From NCBI GenBank assembly GCA_030647655.1, contig JAUSJH010000021.1, positions 1-51,901 of the forward strand: a DNA stretch of 51,901 nt, in the 5' to 3' direction. This document shows positions 25,534 to 33,518 of the stretch, in pieces. The DNA comes from a bacterium (GTDB lineage: Bacteria; Patescibacteriota; Minisyncoccia; Phycocordibacterales; UBA2100). The notes below the pieces were generated by a model, which was given only the letters and a program-made list of their open reading frames with translations, made no database searches and was not told the origin of the DNA. The position numbers were made by a program, and so were the translations under genes. The first letter of the stretch is position 1, and every line of letters starts with the position of its first letter.

Positions 25534-25917
25534 GTGAAAAAGGTATATTGGGAAATACTAATCAGCGCAACTTTTGTCCTCGGGGGCGCTTTTTTAATGT
25601 ACGGTCAACTGGAGGGCAAAACGGCATTTTGGGATGCGCAGTCTGTTTGGAGCGTGGCGCTTGTCACCTGCTGGACGATGGTTGCGGCCGGATATTATTA
25701 CCAAGGCTGGATGATACACCATGGACACACATCGGTTAACGTTTCCGCTGTCCTGCCGTCAATTGTTTTTGTTGTGCAGTGTATTTTGTTCATTAAAGGC
25801 ATCTTTTTTCACGACTGGTCACTGATTTCCGGTGCTCTTATTGTGAACTCGGGAGTTGTTTTCTGTCTCTACCAGATCATCAAAGCAGAAAAGAACTGGA
25901 CTCCATCAAGACACTAA
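25534..25917 (+). CDS. Four-TM membrane protein, unknown function (GTG start)
   Basis: Hydrophobic 127-aa ORF with own promoter. Confidence 0.75.
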   Translation: MKKVYWEILISATFVLGGAFLMYGQLEGKTAFWDAQSVWSVALVTCWTMVAAGYYYQGWMIHHGHTSVNVSAVLPSIVFVVQCILFIKGIFFHDWSLISGALIVNSGVVFCLYQIIKAEKNWTPSRH

Positions 25918-25921
25918 GACA

Positions 25922-27508
25922 TCAACCCCACTCGATAGTCGCAGGCGGCTTGTCGGAAATGCGATAGACAATGGCACCCACTTCGCGCACCTCGTTGGTG
26001 ATACGGCGGGAGACGCGATCGAGAAAGTCGTAGGGAAGCTGTGCAAAACGCGCCGTGAAGCCATTCACACTCCAAACAGCCCATAGAGCGACCACAGCGC
26101 CTTGGCCGGCATCATCGCCCTTGGAGACGGTGTGTTTTGAGTGTGTGAGCGTAGCTCCTGCTTGCCAGACTGTTTTATATAGGTCAGTGACACGCAATTC
26201 TTCTATATAAATGCCGTCTATGGCACGGGCGATTTTGAGGTTCTCTGCAGTTACTTCGCCTTCAATTCGCACTACCAAGCCAGGGCCGGGGAAGGGGTGA
26301 CGCACCAAAAGGTCCTCGGGAACGCCGATATCTCGGCCGATGTTGCGAGCGGAATCTTTGACCTGGTCTTCAAGTGGAATAAGTTCTGGAACGGAAAATC
26401 CGAGCTTTACGTTGTGGTGCACTTTTATCTCCGCGACGCGCGCGCCGGTTGCGTGCCCATGTCCGCTTTCACGTATATCGGTATAGAGCGTACCCTGTGC
26501 GATAAAGTCAGCGCCGAAGTCTTTTATTTTCTCCTCCAGCACTTTTTTGTATACGTCGCGCACCGCAAGCCGTTTCTCGCGCATGTCGGTCTTGCCTTTG
26601 AGTGCTTTCAAGAAGTCTTTTGTGGCGTCGGCAATCTCGAGCTCCATCCAGTTCTCGTTACCGAAATACTTTTTCACATACGCTTCGTCATCTGGTCGGT
26701 CAATACCACGGATATAAATCCCCTTAAGTTTGGCGCCCGCTTCTTTCAGAAGATATGCGACGACCGAGGAATCCGAACCTCCGGAGAGAGCGATAAGCAC
26801 TTTCTTGCCGCTGGCGACCTTCTTCAACTCTTGGATTTTCTCCTGCGCTACATTGTGCGCAGGGAAACGGTCGGTAATGCCGCAGAGATTTACAAAATTC
26901 TCATATATTTTGGGGCCTTCTTCGGTGTCCGTCACTTCCGGATGAAATTGCACACCCCAGAGATGTTTATATCTTCCCGCCGCGACAGGCGCATTATCCG
27001 TCGAGCCGAGATTTTCGAGTGCAGAGCCTTCTTCGACAGAGTCTCCGTGCGTCTCAAGCACCTTACTCTCTCTCGCGATTCCTTCAAAGAGTGGATCATT
27101 GCCAGTCGTTTTGAAAGTATGTATGCCGAATTCACGCTTCTCGTGTGGGGTGACTTTTGCACCGACATGCTTTGCCCACATCTGGAATCCGAGACATACG
27201 CCAAGAGTGGGAATACCGAGGTCGAAAATATTCACGTCGAACGGTGGCGGTTCACTGTGTACAGAGGCGGGGCCGCCAGAAAGAATGATGCCGGCAGGCG
27301 CAACCTTTTTCACATCCGCCGCCTTTACACTCGCTGGGTCCGCAACGACACAAAAGACCCCGAGCCTAGCTAACTGCTGCACGATTAGATGGTCGAATTG
27401 TGAGCCCATTGAGAAGAGGAGAATGAAATGCTTTGTTTGTCGCACGTGCATCTCTTCATCTATCCCTTCAAGCGCTTCTTTCGAGGCTGTTTTGAAGATC
27501 TTCAACAT
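25922..27508 (-). CDS. guaA: GMP synthase (glutamine-hydrolysing)
   Basis: LGVCLGFQ, LWGVQFHPEVTDTEEG, ALSGGSDSSVVA, RHPFPGPGL. Confidence 0.97.
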   Translation of the reverse strand: MLKIFKTASKEALEGIDEEMHVRQTKHFILLFSMGSQFDHLIVQQLARLGVFCVVADPASVKAADVKKVAPAGIILSGGPASVHSEPPPFDVNIFDLGIPTLGVCLGFQMWAKHVGAKVTPHEKREFGIHTFKTTGNDPLFEGIARESKVLETHGDSVEEGSALENLGSTDNAPVAAGRYKHLWGVQFHPEVTDTEEGPKIYENFVNLCGITDRFPAHNVAQEKIQELKKVASGKKVLIALSGGSDSSVVAYLLKEAGAKLKGIYIRGIDRPDDEAYVKKYFGNENWMELEIADATKDFLKALKGKTDMREKRLAVRDVYKKVLEEKIKDFGADFIAQGTLYTDIRESGHGHATGARVAEIKVHHNVKLGFSVPELIPLEDQVKDSARNIGRDIGVPEDLLVRHPFPGPGLVVRIEGEVTAENLKIARAIDGIYIEELRVTDLYKTVWQAGATLTHSKHTVSKGDDAGQGAVVALWAVWSVNGFTARFAQLPYDFLDRVSRRITNEVREVGAIVYRISDKPPATIEWG

Positions 27509-27605
27509 GTTTCCGCCATCGTACCACGTAGGGGAGCCAATCTCCTAAACGGATGAGGATTCCATGAAGGTGTGGATAACTGGCTTGCGGTGGGGTATAG
27601 TGGTA

Positions 27606-27635
27606 TATACTCTATGACAGTGGGAAAAAGTGGGA
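27606..27635 (+). promoter_or_regulatory. mraZ promoter with MraZ-box-like direct repeats
   Basis: TATACT (27606-27611) then TGGGA-N5-TGGGA (27621-27635), 18 nt before the mraZ ATG. Confidence 0.7.
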
Positions 27636-27652
27636 AACAGACACTTCATGCT

Positions 27653-28087
27653 ATGTTCATCGGCGAATACGAGCACAATCTCGACGAGAAAAATCGAATA
27701 TCACTGCCGAAGGCTTTCAGATCGGCGTTCGGTAAAAGATTCGTCATGACGCGAGGGCTCGACAATTGCCTCTTTGCATATCCGCGAGCGAGTTGGGAGA
27801 AGGTCGCAGCAAGGCTGCAAGAACTTTCTTTCGCCCAAGCGGATACGCGCGGCTTCAACCGATTCATGCTCTCAGGAGCCACAGAAGTGGAAGTGGATGG
27901 CGCGGGAAGAATTCTCATTCCCGAACATCAACGAAGCTTTGCTGGCTTGAGGAAACGCGTGGTCTTCGCAGGGGTTTCGGACCGTATAGAGGTCTGGGAC
28001 GCCGAACGGTGGACAAGCTACAAAGCAAAGATCGAGAAGGACGCAGAGAGGATGGCCGAGAAATTGGGCGAGATCGGCGCACTCTAA
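27653..28087 (+). CDS. mraZ: Transcriptional regulator MraZ
   Basis: MFIGEYEHNLDEKNRISLPKAFR; VEVDGAGRILIPEHQR. Confidence 0.95.
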   Translation: MFIGEYEHNLDEKNRISLPKAFRSAFGKRFVMTRGLDNCLFAYPRASWEKVAARLQELSFAQADTRGFNRFMLSGATEVEVDGAGRILIPEHQRSFAGLRKRVVFAGVSDRIEVWDAERWTSYKAKIEKDAERMAEKLGEIGAL

Positions 28088-28126
28088 TTTCGTAATGCCA
28101 GACCACTGGAAGACCTTTTAAACGTC

Positions 28127-29056
28127 ATGCGCACGCGACGCCCACAGTCTTCCAGTGATCCGGTGTTGGGAACACAGCACCGACCCGTTCTTTTACACGA
28201 AGCAGTCGAATTCCTAGCTTTGAAACCAGACGACACGGTTGTTGATGCGACACTCGGAGAGGCAGGGCATGCACTCGCCAGTATAGGGGAACTTGGCGAG
28301 CACGGAATATTTGTCGGATTCGATCTCGATTCCGATGCAATCGAGCGAGCCAGAGAAATGCTCAAAGGTGCTGCACCCGAAGTCCATATCGTCGAGGCGA
28401 ATTTTCGCGCTCTCGCTCGCGAACTTTCAACGCGAGGAATATCGCGGGTCGACAAAGTTTTGTTCGACCTTGGGTGGAGCTCCCGCCAGCTCAACTCCGG
28501 AAGAGGATTCTCGTTGAAGGGTGATGAACCGCTCCTCATGACGTACTCCAAGGGCGTGACAGCGCTCACAGCGGCAACCATCGTAAACAAATGGTCCGAG
28601 GAGTCGCTAGCTGATGTCATCTTCGGATGGGGAGAGGAGCGATACTCGCGACGAATCGCAAAAGCTATTGTCGAGCATCGTTTCGAAAAGCCGTTCACAA
28701 CAGCGCGAGAACTTGCGGAAGCAATCTATGCGGCAGTGCCTCCGAGATACCGCCACGGTCGTATACATCCCGCCACGCGAACGTTCCAAGCACTTCGTAT
28801 TGCGGTCAACGACGAGCTAGGGGCGCTTCGAGAAGGTCTCGCAAATGCATGGAAAGTTCTTTCGAAAGACGGGAGGATAGCCGTCATAACCTTCCACTCG
28901 ATAGAAGATAGGCTGGTGAAGCAAACTTTCAAACTATGGGAGGACAGTGGTGAAGGGAAGCGACTGACAAAAAAGCCTTTGACTCCGAGCGCCGAAGAGA
29001 TTAGAGACAATCCTCGGTCTCGTAGTGCAAAACTTCGTGTGATCGAAAAACTATAA
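28127..29056 (+). CDS. rsmH: 16S rRNA (cytosine1402-N4)-methyltransferase
   Basis: RPVLLHEAVEFLALKPDDTVVDATLGEAGHA...TFQALRIAVNDEL...ITFHSIEDR. Confidence 0.96.
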   Translation: MRTRRPQSSSDPVLGTQHRPVLLHEAVEFLALKPDDTVVDATLGEAGHALASIGELGEHGIFVGFDLDSDAIERAREMLKGAAPEVHIVEANFRALARELSTRGISRVDKVLFDLGWSSRQLNSGRGFSLKGDEPLLMTYSKGVTALTAATIVNKWSEESLADVIFGWGEERYSRRIAKAIVEHRFEKPFTTARELAEAIYAAVPPRYRHGRIHPATRTFQALRIAVNDELGALREGLANAWKVLSKDGRIAVITFHSIEDRLVKQTFKLWEDSGEGKRLTKKPLTPSAEEIRDNPRSRSAKLRVIEKL

Positions 29057-29063
29057 AGAAAGT

Positions 29064-29465
29064 ATGAGAGCCCGTATACATAAAATAAGCAGACACGTCC
29101 CCTCGATATTTCAGGGGAGGTTGGATTTTAATACTACACAGCACCGTATTTCGCTCTCTATTGAGCACCCCGCGGAGCTACTCGCGCTCCGCGTGCTCGC
29201 CATCGCACTCATCGCACTCGTTTGCGGCTATCTTTATTTCGTTTCTGCGTCTGTCCTCAACGTGATGTCGCGCAAAGAAGCACTTACTCGTACTGCTCTT
29301 ATACAGGGAAGTATAGGTGGATTGGAACAAGAATATTTCAAATTGTCACAAAGCGTCAAACCGAATTCAGGTGCGGCTTTGGGGCTTTCTCCTGTTTCGC
29401 AGACGCAATACGTATATCGACCCGGTAATGTTGGAGCTGTTACAATTGTTCGCAATGAAATCTAG
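29064..29465 (+). CDS. FtsL-like single-TM protein
   Basis: Position between rsmH and ftsI; single TM; size. Confidence 0.6.
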   Translation: MRARIHKISRHVPSIFQGRLDFNTTQHRISLSIEHPAELLALRVLAIALIALVCGYLYFVSASVLNVMSRKEALTRTALIQGSIGGLEQEYFKLSQSVKPNSGAALGLSPVSQTQYVYRPGNVGAVTIVRNEI

Positions 29466-29477
29466 CCGCGAGACCCT

Positions 29478-31184
29478 ATGAGGTCCCGTTTTATTTTCCG
29501 CACAAGGGTTTTGTGCGGACTGTTTATCATCGTGGCGCTATTTCTCATCGTGCGTTTGTATGTTGTGCAGATCGTGCGCGGCGCAGGGTATCAGAGAGAC
29601 GCGACGGCACAATATGTGGCACCAAATCCTGATACGGGAAGCCGCGGCAGTATTCTTTTCCGCGCGAAGAACGATGAGCTCGTTTCGGCAGCTATCATGC
29701 AAACGGGCTGGCGTATCGCGATAAAGCCCGAAGATATAAATGAGCCAGAAAGCGTGTACGAAAAGTTGAACGCGCTTACCCCAATCGATCGTGAGCGTTT
29801 TTTCGTGAATGCAGCGAAAAAAGACGACCCGTATGAAGAGGTCGCTTTTCGTGTGGCCGACGATGTCGGACCTAAAATTCGCGCGCAGAAGATTCCCGGC
29901 GTAATACTCGTGCAGGATCAGTGGCGCTTCTATCCGGCGGGTACCCTCGCGGCACAAACAGTCGGGTTCGTTGGCTTCCGAGGAGCGACCAAAGCGGGGG
30001 TCTATGGGCTCGAGAATGAATGGGAGGAAACCCTCTCGCAAAAGAGAAGTGACCGCTATGTGAATCCGTTTGCGGAGATATTTATGAACATCGAAGCTGT
30101 GGCATCGAACGATCCCTCTGCGCATGAAGGTTCTATCGTGACTTCCATCGAGCCGTCTGTGGAGCAGCAACTTGAAACGACACTCGAGGCTGTGATGAAG
30201 ACATACTCGCCTCGCCTCGCGGGCGGTGTCATCATGGACCCGCATACAGGAGAAATAATCGCCATCGCAGCACATCCCACATTTGATCCCAACGCGTACA
30301 GTATTGTCGAAGACCCGGCTGTATTTTCGAATCCGCTCGTCGAAAATATCTATGAAATGGGTTCCATCATGAAGCCGCTTACGATGGCTGTGGGTATCGA
30401 CAGGGAAGTCGTCACGCCTTCGACCACGTACGACGACACGGGTTGCATCGAGAAAAGCGGCAAAAAGATATGCAATTACGACGGCAAAGCGCGCGGCGTC
30501 GTTTCTATGCAGGAAGTCTTGAATCAGTCATTGAATACCGGCGCGTCGTTCGTCGTGGACAAAATCGGGCACACCATCTTTGGCACCTATGTGAAAGCGC
30601 TCGAGCTCGGGAAAAAGACCGGCGTCGACCTGCCGAACGAAGCGACGGGGCGTATTCAACCAATAGAAAATGGATACGATGTGGATTACGCGAGCGCCTC
30701 CTTCGGACAGGGAATATCTGTTTCTCCGATTGCGATGACGCGCGCGCTTTCGGCACTTGCAAATGGCGGGGTCCTGCCAAGCCCGCACGTCGTAACCGCT
30801 ATCAAATATCAAAGCGGCATTACCCGCACTATCAAACCAGAGGAAGGACCGCGTGTTTTCAGTGCGACATCGACGGATACGGTAACGCGCATGCTCGTAA
30901 CCGTTTTCGACAAGGCGCTCTTGGGCGGAGTACTGAAACAAGAGCATTATTCCATCGCGGCGAAAACGGGCACCGCACAAATCGCGGTTTCCGGCGGGTA
31001 CTCTCCTGATCGCTTCCTCCACTCATTTTTCGGATACTTTCCGGCACACGACCCGAAGTTCATCGTTTTCCTTTTCGCGGTCGAGCCGCACGGCGCCGAA
31101 TTTGCCTCTGCGACGCTCGCACGACCCTTCCTCGAGATTGCGAAGTTCCTCATCAACTACTACAACATCCCACCGGATAGATAA
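29478..31184 (+). CDS. ftsI: Peptidoglycan transpeptidase, FtsI/PBP3-like
   Basis: MGSIMKP (SxxK), AAKTGTAQ, position in dcw-like cluster. Confidence 0.92.
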   Translation: MRSRFIFRTRVLCGLFIIVALFLIVRLYVVQIVRGAGYQRDATAQYVAPNPDTGSRGSILFRAKNDELVSAAIMQTGWRIAIKPEDINEPESVYEKLNALTPIDRERFFVNAAKKDDPYEEVAFRVADDVGPKIRAQKIPGVILVQDQWRFYPAGTLAAQTVGFVGFRGATKAGVYGLENEWEETLSQKRSDRYVNPFAEIFMNIEAVASNDPSAHEGSIVTSIEPSVEQQLETTLEAVMKTYSPRLAGGVIMDPHTGEIIAIAAHPTFDPNAYSIVEDPAVFSNPLVENIYEMGSIMKPLTMAVGIDREVVTPSTTYDDTGCIEKSGKKICNYDGKARGVVSMQEVLNQSLNTGASFVVDKIGHTIFGTYVKALELGKKTGVDLPNEATGRIQPIENGYDVDYASASFGQGISVSPIAMTRALSALANGGVLPSPHVVTAIKYQSGITRTIKPEEGPRVFSATSTDTVTRMLVTVFDKALLGGVLKQEHYSIAAKTGTAQIAVSGGYSPDRFLHSFFGYFPAHDPKFIVFLFAVEPHGAEFASATLARPFLEIAKFLINYYNIPPDR

Positions 31185-31189
31185 ATAGT

Positions 31190-31528
31190 ATGCAATGCAA
31201 GACATGTAAAGTAATCTCGCGTTTTTCCGGCAAGAAATTCCTCATGCCGCTCCTCGGTCATCGGTATTCGATAATTACTCTCGAGGCAGTGCGAGTGCAC
31301 GTGAGCGACCTCGATCTTGAGATAGGGGGAGGATTGGAAACCCGCGGGTGGACCTCCAATGATATAGATGTGAACGGCACTCGGGCCGATGTGTCGGTGT
31401 TTGCGAAGCGGCTCAAACAAAACGGGATAGAGCATCCGGTCCATTACTGTGGTCCGCATACAGGGCACTCACACGTTCTCTGTGCATTAAATGGCATCAA
31501 GCTGGCGCTCACGGGGAGAGGGTACTAG
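31190..31528 (+). CDS. Hypothetical protein
   Basis: Compact ORF downstream of ftsI. Confidence 0.6.
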   Translation: MQCKTCKVISRFSGKKFLMPLLGHRYSIITLEAVRVHVSDLDLEIGGGLETRGWTSNDIDVNGTRADVSVFAKRLKQNGIEHPVHYCGPHTGHSHVLCALNGIKLALTGRGY

Positions 31529-31533
31529 TTGAT

Positions 31534-32226
31534 ATGCCAACAGATTACACCTACGCGTACACTCTGCTCGTTTGCTTCTTCACGCTTGTATGGGTAATTT
31601 TATTTATTATACGTAAGGATCTCCGGCGAGAAATGTTCATCATGTCTCTCCTCGCGGCCCCGCTCGGGCCTTTCGGTGATTTTTTCTATCAGCGCGATTA
31701 CTATCTACTTCCCATCCTGAACGGACATTACTGGTGGATATATTCTCTCGCGTGCGGTTTCGTCTATGGCGGTGTAGCGGCGGTGCTCTATGAGACGCTC
31801 TTGAAAGAACATCACCGTATCCAGCGGGGTATCCGTAAAAAACAGGGGAGGCATTATTGGTGGTTTTGGGCCGTCTTTTTAGGCGGCGGTGCCTTCATGT
31901 ATGTGGGCACATTCTTACTGCAGATAAACTCGATTTATGTTTCTTTTTGCGTGATGTTTTTGGGGGCTTTATGGATCGGCTATCAGAGGAAAGATTTGTT
32001 GGTCGAGGCTGTCGGAAGCGGACTTGCTCTCATGGCAGTAACGACAGTTTTCTACCTTGTGCTCCAACTCGTATTTCCCGGGATATTTGAGACTCAATGG
32101 AACATCGCAAGTCTCTCGGGCCTGTTTATTCTCGGGATTCCGGTAGAGGAATACGTATGGGCCTTTATGTGGGGTCTTATCACAGGACCCGCGTATGAGT
32201 ACGTAATGGCTATAAAGATGCGATAA
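31534..32226 (+). CDS. Polytopic membrane protein, lycopene cyclase-domain-like
   Basis: Repeated TM helices and PVEEYVWAFMWG motif. Confidence 0.65.
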   Translation: MPTDYTYAYTLLVCFFTLVWVILFIIRKDLRREMFIMSLLAAPLGPFGDFFYQRDYYLLPILNGHYWWIYSLACGFVYGGVAAVLYETLLKEHHRIQRGIRKKQGRHYWWFWAVFLGGGAFMYVGTFLLQINSIYVSFCVMFLGALWIGYQRKDLLVEAVGSGLALMAVTTVFYLVLQLVFPGIFETQWNIASLSGLFILGIPVEEYVWAFMWGLITGPAYEYVMAIKMR

Positions 32227-32271
32227 ACACTTCCGTTTTGTCTTAATTTGAAATACAATCGCCCAGTGTGC

Positions 32272-32343
32272 GGCTCCATCGTCTAACGGTTAGGACGGAA
32301 GCTTCTCAAGCTTCAAATCGGGGTTCGATTCCCCGTGGAGTCA
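32272..32343 (+). tRNA. tRNA-Glu(CTC)
   Basis: GGCTCCATCGTCTAACGGTTAGGAC...GAAGC-TTCTCAA-GCTTC...CGGGG-TTCGATT-CCCCG-TGGAGTC. Confidence 0.95.
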
Positions 32344-32371
32344 AAATTTTGGCGCAGCCGAATATTTGGCC

Positions 32372-33013
32372 CTACAGCGAAGTGATACACTTCGCGTGGG
32401 GAATTGAACCGCGGGCCGCAGGGCTCGAAGAGAGCCCGAAGGTTTCGAGCGTGCCAACGCGAGAGGCGATTCCCCGTGGAGTCACAATGTAGAATTTCGG
32501 CAGGAGTGAGCGAAAAACTCCCGCGCGCATAAGCTCAAACGCTCCCAACAAGGAAGCGGTGTAAACGATGTCGCCCGTGAGCATATTGCGTAGAAATGGA
32601 ATACCGAGTTCGTACGAATACAAAAGACCGAAAATACTCTTTTCGTACCACGGCGAGAAAAGCCACACCGCGGCATTTGTAATAAGGAAGAAAAATAGTG
32701 ATGACGCAATGACCGAAAGAAAGACAGGGAGAACTCCGCTATATTTCCTACTCATCCAGCTCCAGCATCCGATGAGGGCAAAAGAGCCGTACACGCTCGC
32801 CATGATTTTCCAATCATAAAAACCGATGAACATATCTGACAAGAACAGCGCACAGAGAGGAAGAAGCATAGACCATCGCTTGCCGAGATAGATGCTGCCC
32901 GCGAAAGCAATCGCGGTTATAGGCGTCGCGTTGGGGAGATGCGGCAGTAAACGTACCATGATGCCAAAGCAAACGAGCGCACCCGCCGCGAGCAAGATGT
33001 GGTTGCGCCGCAT
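32372..33013 (-). CDS. DUF6580/ECF-type substrate-binding membrane protein
   Basis: LLPHLPNATPITAIAFAGSIYLGKRWSMLLPLCALFLSDMFIGFYDW; C-terminal tail read out of the tRNA-tail element. Confidence 0.8.
   Translation of the reverse strand: MRRNHILLAAGALVCFGIMVRLLPHLPNATPITAIAFAGSIYLGKRWSMLLPLCALFLSDMFIGFYDWKIMASVYGSFALIGCWSWMSRKYSGVLPVFLSVIASSLFFFLITNAAVWLFSPWYEKSIFGLLYSYELGIPFLRNMLTGDIVYTASLLGAFELMRAGVFRSLLPKFYIVTPRGIASRVGTLETFGLSSSPAARGSIPHAKCITSL
32398..32484 (+). repeat. tRNA-tail-mimicking structured element, copy 2 (after tRNA-Glu)
   Basis: GGGGAATTGAACC, core GCGGGCCGCAGG...GAAGGTTTCGAGC...GAGAGG, then CGATTCCCCGTGGAGTCA identical to the tRNA-Glu 3' end. Confidence 0.8.
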
Positions 33014-33016
33014 AGG

Positions 33017-33451
33017 CTAGAATGTAGATTCGCCAAAGTACCACTCGACGGAATCACCACCCTTCAAAACGTACGCATCCGCACCAATTTGAGGCATAAC
33101 CCCGTTCACTTTGTACTGCCAATATTTCTTATCAGTACCATTTTTATTCCCATGCATCCCGTCAACCAACGTGCCCAGTCCCGAATACTCTTTCGTAGAA
33201 AGCTGAAGCTGTGAATCTCCTGTATTCATTGTCTGCAGTATTCCAAGCACCGTGGCGTTCTCTGATATTGGCACGGATTTGTTCGTATACAGACCCTCAA
33301 TCGTGATAGATACGGTACCTGTCTGCGTAACTTCCTGCCGCGCAGAGCTAGCCGGTGATGTTGTTTTGCCCGTGTATGCAAATAATCCCGCGACAAAAGC
33401 GAGGAGCAACAATCCAATTCCTATTATCTGCCAAGTTCGTTTTGAGCTCAT
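33017..33451 (-). CDS. DUF4430 (transcobalamin-like C-terminal fold) membrane-anchored protein
   Basis: N-terminal TM; TVSITIEGLYTNKSVPISENATVLGILQTMN...KKYWQYKVNGVMPQIGADAYVLKGGDSVEWYFG. Confidence 0.88.
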   Translation of the reverse strand: MSSKRTWQIIGIGLLLLAFVAGLFAYTGKTTSPASSARQEVTQTGTVSITIEGLYTNKSVPISENATVLGILQTMNTGDSQLQLSTKEYSGLGTLVDGMHGNKNGTDKKYWQYKVNGVMPQIGADAYVLKGGDSVEWYFGESTF

Positions 33452-33518
33452 ATCGTCCGTATCTGATTACGAATATAACGGTGGTGTTCCATCGTCTCCA
33501 TTCCTCATGTATAGCATA

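Noticed and set aside
26297-27373. 358-aa plus-strand ORF
   Set aside because: Fully antisense to guaA, which has clear catalytic motifs.
29538-30275. 245-aa minus-strand ORF
   Set aside because: Antisense to ftsI; shadow ORF.
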